Shown: one piece after another, positions 16,808 through 26,044 of the stretch
How the letters are laid out: each line of letters opens with the position of its first letter
How positions within the stretch are numbered: position 1 is the first letter of the stretch
DNA from: Paenisporosarcina sp. FSL H8-0542
Lineage (GTDB): Bacteria; Bacillota; Bacilli; Bacillales_A; Planococcaceae
DNA length: 64,000 nt
Assembly: GCF_038632915.1 (NCBI RefSeq)
Contig: NZ_CP152050.1
Span: 3,007,001-3,071,000, forward strand
Direction: 5' to 3'
Notes under the pieces: generated by a model
Told to the model about the DNA's origin: nothing
Seen by the model: the letters and a program-made list of their open reading frames with translations, nothing else
Databases searched by the model: none
Position numbers and translations under genes: made by a program

Positions 16808-17295
16808 CATGTGAACGAATCTTTAATATGAAAGAAAATATACCTCGTATCATCTGAATAAGCCGGTGACGTTGTATAGCGCCAATTCCTTTGGCGTGCG
16901 AAAACCGTATGTGCATTGACAAGTGGCTCACCGTTTTCATTGAAGCCCGTCACGATGGTCGTGTGATCAAATCTGCCGTCACCCTGGAAATCGTAACTGA
17001 TTACATCTCCAAGTTTCAACTCCCATGCGCTTGCTACTTTTACTGCCTGTAAACCGGTTCTGGATGTTTCCAAATACCATCGGAGTGCATGTGAGGTACT
17101 CCAGCTGAAGCTCCACGTGCCTCCTCTAATCCACCACCCTTTATTACGGTTTGGATAGCCACGCATTGGCGCTCCTCCTGCACGCAAGCACTGTGAAATG
17201 TAATTCGTGCAATCGACATCAAATACAGGATAAGCTGGATTATTGGAGTTCCACCATGTATTTGCATAATCCACTGCTGCTTGACGGTTGTATAT
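16807..17295 (-). CDS. Stand-alone amidase_6-type domain protein, start codon ATA
   Basis: A single cysteine-amidase-like domain of about 160 residues (putative amidase family, PF12671 type). It has [14 protein letters not shown] at the N-terminus, the nucleophile in [11 protein letters not shown], a WWIRG...SFSWS segment, the histidine in FDHTTIV and VNAHT. Homologous sequence starts at codon 2 of the frame given here. A good AAGGAGGG ribosome binding site lies 6 nt upstream of an ATA exactly where ATG would be expected (17293-17295), and an in-frame TAA precedes it. The next usable start (GTG, 17274) would remove conserved residues and has no ribosome binding site. Either an AUA start is used or the gene has lost its start codon. 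Confidence 0.7.
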   Translation of the reverse strand: MYNRQAAVDYANTWWNSNNPAYPVFDVDCTNYISQCLRAGGAPMRGYPNRNKGWWIRGGTWSFSWSTSHALRWYLETSRTGLQAVKVASAWELKLGDVISYDFQGDGRFDHTTIVTGFNENGEPLVNAHTVFARQRNWRYTTSPAYSDDTRYIFFHIKDSFT

Positions 17296-17632
17296 AGAAA
17301 TCCCTCCTTACGGAGAGAGTATGTATAAAACGAAAGAAATAGAAGATTGGAGAGGAATATAGTTGAGAAGAATCGTATTTGGTAGCATCGTGTCGATTGG
17401 ACATGGAAGACTGTGACTATCCATCATTCTTCGCAATGGATTCAGACTCGCACTCGCTATTTTTGCCATTCCATTTATCATTCTGTAAGGTATTCCCGTT
17501 AGTTATGTGACGATGAGAGGCAGTCTATATGCGCTTATTTTCATTCCCCTCTCCCCTTAGTTTTACCCCATTAGAAGCTTTTCTGAAGCAACAAAAAACC
17601 ACTCTTATATTACGAGAGTGGCCTTCCGATTA
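17296..17632. other. Gene-free stretch with a possible decayed membrane-protein ORF
   Basis: On the plus strand, 17419-17561 reads as hydrophobic protein-like sequence (GFRLALAIFAIPFIIL, then GIPVSYVTMRGSLYALIF) broken by a TAA. No start, ribosome binding site or recognisable family is seen. The right part holds the terminator at 17592-17622. Confidence 0.3.
17592..17622 (-). terminator. Terminator after the M50 protease gene
   Basis: Minus-strand CCACTCT/AGAGTGG stem followed by six T. Confidence 0.75.
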
Positions 17633-18253
17633 TCATTCATAAATAGAATAGAACAAATTCATTACCATATCTATACTGTTTCCGATGAATGGAAACAGTG
17701 TACTATCCCCAATCGGTGTCAGTACCACAATTAAAAACAAAATGGAGCCGTAAGCTTCTAAGGGCACAAGTTTCTCTTGAATTTTAGCAGGAAATAAACT
17801 GGAAATGATTCGATACCCGTCCAATGGTGGTAGTGGTAACAGATTAAATACGCCTAACACTACATTCAACATGACAAAAACATTTAGAAATTCATCCATT
17901 GTTTGATTTTGAGGAGAAAAGTAAAAAATGCTAAACCCAATAAACGCCAGGACAAAGTTACTGAGAGGGCCAACCAAACTAACAATGATGGATTGTATAC
18001 GTCTCGTTGCGAAATAAGCAGCATTAACTGGAACAGGTTTTGCCCAACCAAACCCCGCTATAAAAATCAAAAGTGTACCAGCGATATCCAGGTGTTTTAG
18101 TGGATTAAGAGTTACCCTTCCCTGTCTTTTTGCCGTATCGTCTCCAAATACTGAAGCCATCCAAGCATGCATAAATTCATGCAATGTAAAAGCAATTACC
18201 AATGTAATGAGCACAAATGGGATCTCTTCTAATGAAAATGCAAAAAACTCTAT
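17633..18253 (-). CDS. Site-2-protease-type M50 membrane peptidase, start codon ATA
   Basis: About 206 residues of a multi-pass zinc metalloprotease of the YwhC type. The zinc motif HEFMH lies in a hydrophobic helix (AFTLHEFMHAW), with GRVTLNPLKHLD after it and the third ligand motif NLLPLPPLDGYRI in the C-terminal half. Homologues start about a dozen residues before ALITLVIAF-type sequence, which here corresponds to an ATA at 18251-18253, preceded by GGGCGG and by an in-frame TGA. The first standard start, GTG at 18214, cuts into the first helix. Substrate unknown. Confidence 0.8.
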   Translation of the reverse strand: MEFFAFSLEEIPFVLITLVIAFTLHEFMHAWMASVFGDDTAKRQGRVTLNPLKHLDIAGTLLIFIAGFGWAKPVPVNAAYFATRRIQSIIVSLVGPLSNFVLAFIGFSIFYFSPQNQTMDEFLNVFVMLNVVLGVFNLLPLPPLDGYRIISSLFPAKIQEKLVPLEAYGSILFLIVVLTPIGDSTLFPFIGNSIDMVMNLFYSIYE

Positions 18254-18531
18254 GTTGTCCGCCCGCTTTCATTTCATTCTTTTTACAGTGAATGAATAGG
18301 CACATCATCCATCTTTCACTGTTACACTAATGTACCATTTCACTCACTGGATTTCACTAACCCTTTTCTATATATGTCCGTTTTTAACAAAATAATCCTC
18401 TTATTTTCCCATCACATATAATAAACCCTTTTTCTTAGGCTTAAAATGATATCGTATTCAGCTATTAAATATCGGATTGAATTGAAAGTGATTGTTTTGG
18501 CCATGGAATTTCAGAAGCTCGGTGTCAGCCG

Positions 18532-18686
18532 TTAGGCAAGCCTTTTTATGCCAACAATGAAAAAGGGTTCGGACTTGGCTTAATGCAACCTACAAAGTCA
18601 TTGAACATCATCATGGAAAAGTAACCATTGAAAGTAATGTTGGCGCTGGTACCCAAGTTGCCGATTTCCAGTTAACATCCACTTAG
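18532..18686 (+). pseudogene. Histidine kinase C-terminal remnant (HATPase G2 box)
   Basis: Reads LGKPFYANNEKGFGLGLM, the F box and G2 box (KGxGLGL) of a histidine-kinase ATPase domain. After one missing base near 18585 it continues as TYKVIEHHHGKVTIESNVGAGTQ to a TAG at 18684-18686. Restoring one G gives the usual GLMATYKVIE. The rest of the kinase is absent or unrecognisable upstream (18260-18530 is AT-rich and gene-free). The old terminator follows directly. Confidence 0.75.
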
Positions 18687-18718
18687 AAAAGGCATTCACG
18701 AAAGTGAGTGCCTTTTTT
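18687..18718. terminator. GAAA-loop terminator after the kinase remnant
   Basis: An 11-bp stem AAGGCATTCAC/GTGAGTGCCTT closed by a GAAA tetraloop and followed by six T on the plus strand. It also faces the convergent gene ending at 18717. Confidence 0.85.
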
Positions 18719-19256
18719 ATTCGTAATATTTTTCAATAAATTGTTTTTCTTCTTCATAACTGAGAATTCCCGTAGCCCTGCCGACAGTCCCTCCCTGCAT
18801 AGTCCAAATCGTATTGTGATCTTTATCTATTTGTGTGAAATCATTTTCCGCCCATCGATTAAGAATACTTATATAACGGCTTTTATTTTGATAATCACCA
18901 TTTTCTACAACTTCTTTTAACCTTGCCACTCTTTCAGCGGTTAGCGGGAGAAACCCCCACTTTTCTTCAGCCTCGATTTTCTGATGACTCATTTGATGAA
19001 TCACTTGTCCGACTTGAAAGTCAGGCATATCCATCGGAAATTCTTCTTCCACAGGCATATTTCTCACTTCTTTAACTTCAATAATTTTCCCGCCATCTTC
19101 AGTCGTTTTTTCCATAATGGTTCCGTCTTTTTTTATGATAGGTGCTTCTTGTCCATAAATAGCGTACAGGATAATTCCCACGACTGATAAAAAAGTGAGT
19201 ATTAACAATCCTTTTTGGATTTTGGTCAATTTAAATGGTCCGCTAGTTTCCTTCAT
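18717..19256 (-). CDS. Membrane-anchored protein, possibly DUF6241
   Basis: About 179 residues: a short cytoplasmic N-terminus, one membrane helix (about residues 14-34, GLLILTFLSVVGIILYAIYG), a charged linker, and a C-terminal globular domain with VIHQMSHQKIEAEEKWGFLPLT, ILNRWAENDF and GRATGILSYEEEKQFI. I recall this pattern as the Bacillus family DUF6241, but am not certain. Function unknown. A first ATG at 19268 lies inside the GGAGGGG ribosome binding site, so the ATG at 19256 is used. Confidence 0.65.
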   Translation of the reverse strand: MKETSGPFKLTKIQKGLLILTFLSVVGIILYAIYGQEAPIIKKDGTIMEKTTEDGGKIIEVKEVRNMPVEEEFPMDMPDFQVGQVIHQMSHQKIEAEEKWGFLPLTAERVARLKEVVENGDYQNKSRYISILNRWAENDFTQIDKDHNTIWTMQGGTVGRATGILSYEEEKQFIEKYYE

Positions 19257-19383
19257 ATTCCCCTCCATAGAGACACTGAATTAAAATTTTTAAAAGGTAA
19301 TATCTACATTTTACTGTAAGAAACTTACATCATAAAGAGATTTTTCAGATAATTATGTATAAAACTATAGTTCTGAAACGAAC

Positions 19384-19427
19384 AACAAAAAAGACTTACT
19401 AAATCTGATTCGATTAAGTAAGTCCAT
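19384..19427 (-). terminator. Orphan terminator-like hairpin
   Basis: Minus-strand GACTTACT/AGTAAGTC stem with a 16-nt loop and six T after it. The nearest gene upstream on that strand is the tRNA, which already has its own terminator, so it either backs that up or is left over from a lost gene. The rest of 19269-19530 is AT-rich and shows nothing else. Confidence 0.45.
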
Positions 19428-19530
19428 ATATTAATTTTTTTACCATTTCAATAAAAATACAGCTTATTATGATTACAAAATCAATAATACAGCTCCACAA
19501 TAATCTCAATATGTTGTCATTTTAACAAAA

Positions 19531-19566
19531 CAAAAACCACTCAATCCATTGATATGAGTGGTTTTT
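19531..19566 (-). terminator. Terminator after tRNA-Ala
   Basis: AAAACCACTCA/TGAGTGGTTTT stem on the minus strand followed by T-rich sequence, five bases after the tRNA end. Confidence 0.8.
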
Positions 19567-19571
19567 GTAGA

Positions 19572-19644
19572 TGGAGTATATCGGGTTCGAACCGACGACC
19601 TTCACACTGCCAGCGTGACGCTCTCCCAGCTGAGCTAATACCCC
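19572..19644 (-). tRNA. tRNA-Ala (anticodon GGC)
   Basis: The 73-nt minus-strand sequence folds as a tRNA: acceptor GGGGTAT/ATACTCC with one wobble, D arm GCTC...GAGC with GG in the loop, anticodon arm TCACG-CTGGCAG-TGTGA and T arm GTCGG-TTCGAAC-CCGAT. The anticodon is GGC, reading GCC and GCU alanine codons. CCA is not encoded after the discriminator A. A candidate promoter TTGTAT-N18-TATACT lies upstream. It is a lone tRNA gene, divergent from the DUF2804 gene. Confidence 0.95.
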
Positions 19645-19720
19645 TTTATCAAAATATTTGGTACAATAATTAGTATATAGCATGATAGTTAGTTGATACA
19701 AGAGGCGAGAGGGTGGCGAA

Positions 19721-20752
19721 ATGCAAAAAGTGCGACAACATGCAGAGCGTGAAATTATTACGCCCATTGCATTATGCGATTCGAAAGGAAATTTGAACCC
19801 TGCAGCAATAGGTTTTTCCCGAAAACCGTTAATCGATAGTAATTTATCCGGACATTTTATGCGCAAGAAAAAATGGAATTACTGGTGTGTGTATGGTGAA
19901 GATATTTTATTTTCAGCAAGCATTCGCCATTTGGATTACGCAGCGGTTTGTTGTGTATATTTCCTTGATTATGAAACTCAACGCTTTTTTGAGAAGACTA
20001 TTACGATTCCATTGGGTCAACGTGTACAAATGCCGAATCAAGTACTTGAAACTGTGAAATTTTCAAATAATGAAATGAGTGTTCAGTTGTTCCATATGCA
20101 AAATGAAACGCATATGACGGTTACCATTCCCGACTTTGATGGTGATTTGCTCCATGCGGATTTACATATTGAGCATCCTGAAAATGACGATACTTTGAAT
20201 GTCGTCATTCCGTGGAATCGTCAACTCTTTCAATATACGGCCAAGCATCATACTCTACCGACGCGCGGTTTTGTGAAAATTGGGGACAAGCGTTATTCAT
20301 TTAATCCTGAAGATAGCTATGCCGTGCTGGATTATGGTCGCGGCGTTTGGTCAAGAAAAGCTTCGTGGAACTGGGCGATGGCCTCTCAACGTGTTGGCAA
20401 ACAGCGCATCGGCCTTAACTTAGGCGGAAAATGGACCGATGGAACAGGTATGACGGAAAACGCAGTATTTGTCGATGGTCACATGTCAAAAATCTCGGAA
20501 GATGTCATTTTTTCTTATGATGATACCGATTATATGAAACCTTGGCATATCCGGTCCAAATTTTCACGTGATGTCGATTTGACGTTTACCCCATTTTTCA
20601 AACGTGAAGCGAAGATAAACGCTCGTCTCGTCACATCAGAAATCCATCAATTAGTCGGTTACTATCACGGCTTCGTTTATTTGGACGATGGCTCTCGCCT
20701 ACCTATCACACAATTGCTAGGAAGTATCGATGAGCACAAAGCTAAGTGGTAA
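19721..20752 (+). CDS. DUF2804 family protein
   Basis: A 343-residue protein matching the DUF2804 family: GFSRKPLIDSNLSGHFMRKKKWNYWCV near the N-terminus (split here by no gaps), DYAAVCCVYFLDYET, and ASWNWAMASQRVGKQRIGLNLGG with a Trp/Gly-rich pattern typical of the C-terminal beta-rich half. No signal peptide or membrane helix is seen. The family's function is unknown; its fold is thought to be beta-barrel and lipocalin-like. AGGGTGG precedes the ATG. It stands alone; a weak terminator-like hairpin at 20808-20838 follows. Confidence 0.85.
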   Translation: MQKVRQHAEREIITPIALCDSKGNLNPAAIGFSRKPLIDSNLSGHFMRKKKWNYWCVYGEDILFSASIRHLDYAAVCCVYFLDYETQRFFEKTITIPLGQRVQMPNQVLETVKFSNNEMSVQLFHMQNETHMTVTIPDFDGDLLHADLHIEHPENDDTLNVVIPWNRQLFQYTAKHHTLPTRGFVKIGDKRYSFNPEDSYAVLDYGRGVWSRKASWNWAMASQRVGKQRIGLNLGGKWTDGTGMTENAVFVDGHMSKISEDVIFSYDDTDYMKPWHIRSKFSRDVDLTFTPFFKREAKINARLVTSEIHQLVGYYHGFVYLDDGSRLPITQLLGSIDEHKAKW

Positions 20753-20807
20753 TTAGTAATAGAGGAGAGCACTTCTGTTCCTCAATAATGGTACAAGAAA
20801 AAAATAT

Positions 20808-20840
20808 ATGCTTTGCACTATCCAAGCATTTTTCCTATTT
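20808..20840 (+). terminator. Weak terminator after the DUF2804 gene
   Basis: A 6-bp ATGCTT/AAGCAT stem with a 10-nt loop and five T. Confidence 0.4.
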
Positions 20841-20954
20841 AGGAAATTCTTGCTGATGGTGCTTTTTTTATTTTTGTTATTAAAAACATTTCTTTTCACT
20901 TTGATGCCACATTGGCTCATGTCCTTAAGCATAAAATAATTCATCTAAAGGAGG

Positions 20955-23900
20955 ATGAATATTAAGAAACAATTAAAGATTTTCTTATTTGCGTACATAT
21001 TCTTTTGGCTGCCTGCACAATTTGCCGGAGCTGAAGAAATAAAAGTAGAACCGAAAATTTCTAAATTCAACATTGAGGCATTATTTGATGATTCCAAGGA
21101 CTTTTATAGTAATCAATTAATTGTAAACTTCAAAGCTTCAGCTACAGGGAGCGAAAGGAAACAAATTCTGGACTCTGTAAATGCAAAAGAACTTTCGAAA
21201 CAAGTAAATGGAAGGTTCGCCCTGGTTTCAACACCAAAGAGCTCTGATTTATCCGCAGTGGCGAAGGAATTATTGAAACATAAACAAGTCGAATTTGTTG
21301 AACCAAACTATCAATTGGAAAATACGTTTAGACCAAAGGATCCATCGTATTCAAAACAATGGCATTTAAAGAAAATTCATGCCTCCAGTGCTTGGGATCA
21401 AACAAAAGGAAGTTCTGGAGTTATTGTTGCTGTAATTGATGAAGGTGTTCAAACAAATCATCCTGATTTAAAAGGAAAATTTGTCTCTCCTTATAATGCA
21501 GTAACCGATGAACCTCCTTTTATTCTGGAGACCATGCAACACATGTTGCAGGCATTATAGCGGCATCCTTCAATAATTCGGGAGGTGCCGGAGTCGCCCC
21601 GAATATTAAAATCATGCCAATCAATGTTTTTACAGGGGATTCCGCGAGTAGCTATGATGTTGGTGAAGCCATTATTTATGCTGCTGACCACCATGCTGAT
21701 ATCATCAATTTGAGTCTAGGTGGGAGCTATACCTACGCAATGGATTACGCCACACAATATGCAAAAGCAAAAGATGTATTGATTATTGCGGCTGCAGGTA
21801 ATGAAAGAAGTTGCGAATTGAGTTATCCCGCTGCACTTGATGGCGTTATTGGGGTTAGCGCCACTGATTCGAATGACGAAATTACCGAGTTCTCAAATTA
21901 TGGAAGTTATATTGATTTAGCTGCCCCTGGCGAAGGTATTTTTTCTTCTCTTTCCGGAAGTAAATATGGAGCATTGGACGGGACGTCTATGGCGGCTCCC
22001 GTTGTTTCAGGAGTTGCTGCTTTGGTTCTTTCTAAAAATCCTTTGTTAACCTCTGATCAGCTAGAAAAAATCCTAACTAAGTCTTCAGTCGATTTATACC
22101 ATAGAGGCTGGGACGATTTTTATGGATATGGTCGCGTTGATGCATATCGGGCACTTCAATTCACTACTTCAGCCATATCAAATCTCAAATTATCCTCTAC
22201 AAAATTTACGATGAATGGATCAAATAAGACTGCTTTTTCATTTGAAGGTGTTAAAGGTTCAAAAATCTCGTTGTATCTTCAGAACTCGAAAGGCACCACC
22301 ATCAAAAAAATCGTTTCCTATAAGGATTGGTCCGGGGGCAAGTTTTCGGCATCATGGGATGGAAGAATGGATAATGGCATGTATGCTTCCACCGGTACTT
22401 ATAAAATAATAGCTGCAGTGAGCGGCAATGGAGAAAACCTTCATTTATCTGCTACTTTGAAAGTAATTGATAAAATAGTTCCATCTATTAATTTATCTGG
22501 ATCAGTCAACTATTCCCCAACTGTTACTGGAAAATTAACTGTTCCCTACGAATTGAATAAGAATGCTAAAGTTACTGCCTTTATTAAAGATAAAAATAAT
22601 AAGATCATTAAGTCCATCTTAAACAATTCCTCTGTTTCAAGAGGTCAAAGGACTGTTCAGTGGGATGGGAAAGACAGCGAAGGTAACCGAGTAAAAGATG
22701 GAGTTTACAGCCTTGAGATGTCACTGGTTGATGCCAACAAAATAAAAGGCACCTCTCGCAAGTTCAGCATCACCGTGGACACAATAATTCCAACAGCAAA
22801 AATAGCTTTGTCTTCGGAACTGATGAAGTTAAATGGGTCTTTGCTGAATATGGGCAAAATCGATGTGAGTGAAACCGTATTTTTAACCACTTATGTTGCA
22901 AATGATATGGGAGTTAAAGTCAGAAAAATTGATACTGAGAAATCCATTAAAAAAGGAGCATATTCATTAAGTTGGGATGGAAAAAATGACAATTCAGAGT
23001 TTGTAGCTGAAGGAAACTACCACTTATTAATCGAGCTTCTTGACAGTGCTGGAAATAAAGCTTCTTTGAAATCCACTACTTTCGCCTTTCAGGATTGGAA
23101 TCAGCCCGTTATTGAAGGCGCTGCAAGTTACTTTTTTACAAGTGACGGAAAACAAACTTTTTCATATAAACTAAGCAAGCCCGGCATCGTCACCATTCAA
23201 CTATTCAAGAATGATAATTTGGTAAGCACGATTGAGCAGAATGTTCCCAAATCCCAAGGAAATCAATCATTCGTTTGGGATGGAAAAGACCAGTCTGGAA
23301 CAATCCTTCCAGACGGACAGTACTCTTATAAAATTTCAATTGTGGATGCATATAACTTATCCCAGACATACAGAGGAATTATGAATATTGCTTTAACGCA
23401 AATTGAAATTCAATATCCTACTGTTGTTCAGTTTATTGATGACGATACAGCAGAAATCTTCTATAAATTATCTCAACAAGCAAATGTCACAATAGAAATT
23501 TATGACGGCAATGCCAAGATACGGACTATTATTAGCGACAAGAAAACTGACAAAGGAATTAATCATTTTATATGGGATGGTTATGATGACAATGGTGATC
23601 TGGTCTATTCAGATGAATTAATATATAAAATAAAAGTCATCAATACTTCAGGCAACGAACAAACAGTATTAGGAAAAATTACAAATGATGACCTGCCGAT
23701 TTGGCTGGTGGATCACAAGTACACTTTTTCTTCATCAGATAATTATTCTACCTACTACACGCATCTAAAATTGACACTTGTTGTAAAGGCTCCTGTAAAA
23801 GTTGAATTATTTGTATGGGATTCCTACAACGACTTAATCGACGAAAAAGAATATAACTTAAAAAATGGCATCAATAATTTAGTCTATACCAAGTTCCCAG

Positions 23901-23983
23901 TTGCCTCTGTGAACACTTACGGGTTGCTATATACAGACTCTTTAGGCAATCAATATTTCTTTACGATTGAAGAAGCATACTAG
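20955..23983 (+). pseudogene. Secreted subtilisin-like (S8) protease with FlgD-type Ig repeats, frameshifted
   Basis: Signal peptide (about residues 1-27), an I9-type propeptide, then the S8 catalytic domain: Asp in VAVIDEGV, His in GDHATHVAGI, Ser in DGTSMAAP. After about residue 400 come five Ig-like repeats of the FlgD type, each marked by WDG followed by a G-Y-x-x pair (for example WDGKDSEGN...GVYSL). The first frame stops at 21558-21560. The rest continues in another frame from about 21523. Restoring one T to the TTTT run at 21518-21521 joins them perfectly (PPF-YSGDHATH). AGGAGG directly abuts the ATG at 20955. The product would be exported and cell-associated or secreted. Confidence 0.88.
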
Positions 23984-24000
23984 AACTATTTGCACAAATG

Positions 24001-24040
24001 CGAAAGGGAATCTCCATATCACTGGAGATTCCCTTTTATT
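24001..24040. terminator. Terminator between the protease and GDPD genes
   Basis: AAAGGGAATCTCCA/TGGAGATTCCCTTT, a 14-bp perfect stem with a 6-nt loop and a TTTTATT tail. It is probably bidirectional for convergent genes. Confidence 0.85.
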
Positions 24041-24060
24041 CTTATCGCTAAAACCCTTTA

Positions 24061-24786
24061 TCAAGAGCCTTTACCGACCGCTAGCAACATTTTCTCTGGA
24101 TAATCAGTAAAAATTGCATGTATACCAATTTTCTGCAATGCAATCGCATTCTCAACATCATTCACGGTGTAGACGCGAAGGATCGCTCCTTTTACTAATG
24201 CCTCTTTCGCCATTTTGCGAAGGGCAGTCGGAAGGAATATATGCAGTGCGTCCGCTGGAATGAAACGTGCGTAGTCATATGCATCCACCAGTACTTCCAT
24301 AGTCAATATGGCGACTTCAATATGAGGAGCTAGTTTCTTGAAATCCTGAACTGTTTCGTGATCAAACGATGAGATGACGACCCTTTCCGCCATTCCCATC
24401 TTTTCAATCACGTGCAGGACCTTCTCCCCCATGCCTTCATATGGAAATATATCTGATTTCAGTTCGATATTTACGTGATATGTTGTTTGTTGGAAAACTG
24501 CTAATACTTCTTCCAGAGTAGGTATCTTCTCTCCTGCAAATTCACTTCCGAACCAGCTGCCGTAGTCAAAAGCACGCAGTTCCGCTAACGTTAAGTCTTT
24601 TACATACCCTTCACCATTGGACGTACGGTCAATTGTTTCGTCATGAATTACGACTAGTTCTCCATCTTTTGTTAGATGGACATCGAATTCTACTCCATGA
24701 ATATCGAGTCGAGCTGCTTCTTCAAATGCAGCGAGTGTATTTTCAGGAAACGTGCCTGATGCACCGCGATGTGCATAAATCTTCAC
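24061..24786 (-). CDS. Glycerophosphodiester phosphodiesterase
   Basis: A 241-residue cytosolic TIM-barrel enzyme that hydrolyses glycerophosphodiesters to glycerol-3-phosphate and an alcohol. The catalytic motifs are complete: AHRGASGTFPENT at the N-terminus, VEFDVHLTKDGELVVIHD, IELK in the middle and YTVNDVENA, IFTDYP near the end. The start is GTG at 24786 with AAGGAGG 7 nt upstream. It begins 12 bp after the kynA stop codon and is probably co-transcribed with it, an unusual pairing with no obvious metabolic link. Confidence 0.92.
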   Translation of the reverse strand: MKIYAHRGASGTFPENTLAAFEEAARLDIHGVEFDVHLTKDGELVVIHDETIDRTSNGEGYVKDLTLAELRAFDYGSWFGSEFAGEKIPTLEEVLAVFQQTTYHVNIELKSDIFPYEGMGEKVLHVIEKMGMAERVVISSFDHETVQDFKKLAPHIEVAILTMEVLVDAYDYARFIPADALHIFLPTALRKMAKEALVKGAILRVYTVNDVENAIALQKIGIHAIFTDYPEKMLLAVGKGS

Positions 24787-24798
24787 GTGACGACCTCC

Positions 24799-25659
24799 TT
24801 AAATTTCTGTACGTAAAGTCCATAGTTCCGGGAAGAAATATTGGTCCAGCACTTTTTTTAAGTAATTCACACCTGAAGAACCACCTGTCCCCATCTTAAA
24901 GCCAATGATTCGTTCGACTGTTTTCATATGTCGGAAACGCCACTGTTGCAGCCAGTCTTCGATATCCACGAGCTTCTCCGCTAATTGATAGAGTTCCCAG
25001 TATTGATCGACATCCCGGTAGACGGTCTTCCATGCTTCCAATACACTGTCGTTTGGCTCATAAGGAGTCGATACATCTCGCTGAAGAATTTCTTCATCAA
25101 TAGGAAGACCTGCACGAGCCAGCTTTCTGATCGCAGCATCGTATAAACCTGGTTGATGGAATGCATCTGTCAACGTGTTCAGCAATGCTTCATCTTTTTC
25201 ATAGATTTTCAGCACATGCTTCGTTTTATAGCCGAGTGCAAACTCAATCATACGATATTGATACGACTGGAAACCACTTGCATTGCCAAGTGACGAACGA
25301 AACTCCATGTATTCCGCAGGTGTCAAAGTGGACAGTACATCCCACCCTTGTATGATTTGCGTCTGAATCTTCGATACGCGCGCTAATTGTTTGAACGCTG
25401 GTTGCAAATCGTCATTTTCAATATTTTTAATGGCTGCACGCAATTCATGCAAAATCAGCTTCATCCATAACTCTGAAACTTGATGAATCATAATAAATAA
25501 TGGTTCATCGTGGTGATCGGTTAAACCGTCCTGCGCTGTCAGTAATTTATCGAGATGAAGGTACTCCCCGTACGTCATGTTTTCTTTAAAATCTGTATGT
25601 AGTCCTGCTTCTCCAAGTGCTGCGCGGTTTTGACCGTTTTCCATTGGTTTCTTTTCCAT
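24799..25659 (-). CDS. kynA: Tryptophan 2,3-dioxygenase
   Basis: A 286-residue haem dioxygenase that opens the tryptophan ring to N-formylkynurenine, the first step of the kynurenine route. [12 protein letters not shown] near the start, [14 protein letters not shown] (distal His) and [21 protein letters not shown] (proximal haem His and the GTGGSSG substrate loop) are intact. AAGGGG precedes the ATG, and an extended -10 (TGTCATAAT) lies about 55 bp upstream. kynB and kynU, usually neighbours, are not in the window. Confidence 0.95.
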   Translation of the reverse strand: MEKKPMENGQNRAALGEAGLHTDFKENMTYGEYLHLDKLLTAQDGLTDHHDEPLFIMIHQVSELWMKLILHELRAAIKNIENDDLQPAFKQLARVSKIQTQIIQGWDVLSTLTPAEYMEFRSSLGNASGFQSYQYRMIEFALGYKTKHVLKIYEKDEALLNTLTDAFHQPGLYDAAIRKLARAGLPIDEEILQRDVSTPYEPNDSVLEAWKTVYRDVDQYWELYQLAEKLVDIEDWLQQWRFRHMKTVERIIGFKMGTGGSSGVNYLKKVLDQYFFPELWTLRTEI

Positions 25660-25763
25660 ATTAAAATCCCCTTATGGCTCTACTTTCACTCAACTCATCT
25701 AATTGTATTATGACATGAGATTTACTACTTTAACAGACTACTTGAATTTTTTGAAAATTCTTA

Positions 25764-25793
25764 TTGCATGGAAATACCAAACTATGATACAAT
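25764..25793 (+). promoter_or_regulatory. helD: Candidate promoter upstream of repeat B and helD
   Basis: TTGCAT-N18-TACAAT. Transcription from here would put the dispersed element at 25823-26002 into the 5' leader of helD. Confidence 0.4.
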
Positions 25794-25822
25794 TCTATTC
25801 TGTTTTCAAACCCCAACATCTT

Positions 25823-26002
25823 CGGATAAGCGCAATGCGCCTTTTTAGCTCGTCATCGGCGCGGGAAGAACCGTTGCAAAGCCTGATTTCTCCTGAGGTT
25901 TAGGAAGGAAGACTAAACTCGCGACATCGTGCCGCAACGCCTTCATGACCCACATCCTGTGGGCCCAAGCTTAGGTGTGAGCTGGCGCCTGGAGCTAGAC
26001 AT
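25823..26002 (+). repeat. Dispersed structured element (copy B, long)
   Basis: Starts GGATAAGCGCAATGCGCC and ends GCTGGCGCCTGGAGCTAGACAT. Copies C (16.7 kb) and D (46.2 kb) share both termini, and copy A (10.6 kb) shares the internal CCGCAACGCC...GGGCCCAAGC block. The two ends are partly complementary, so a folded RNA or DNA structure is likely. It carries no open reading frame of note. I recall similar AGCTAGACA-ended repeats in Bacillales genomes. Confidence 0.65.
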
Positions 26003-26044
26003 TTCATAATTGCAGGACGCAAAATCTTCATATCGGAGGACTGT

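Noticed and set aside
19522-19866. 114-codon minus-strand frame
   Set aside because: It reads through tRNA-Ala and into the start of the DUF2804 gene.
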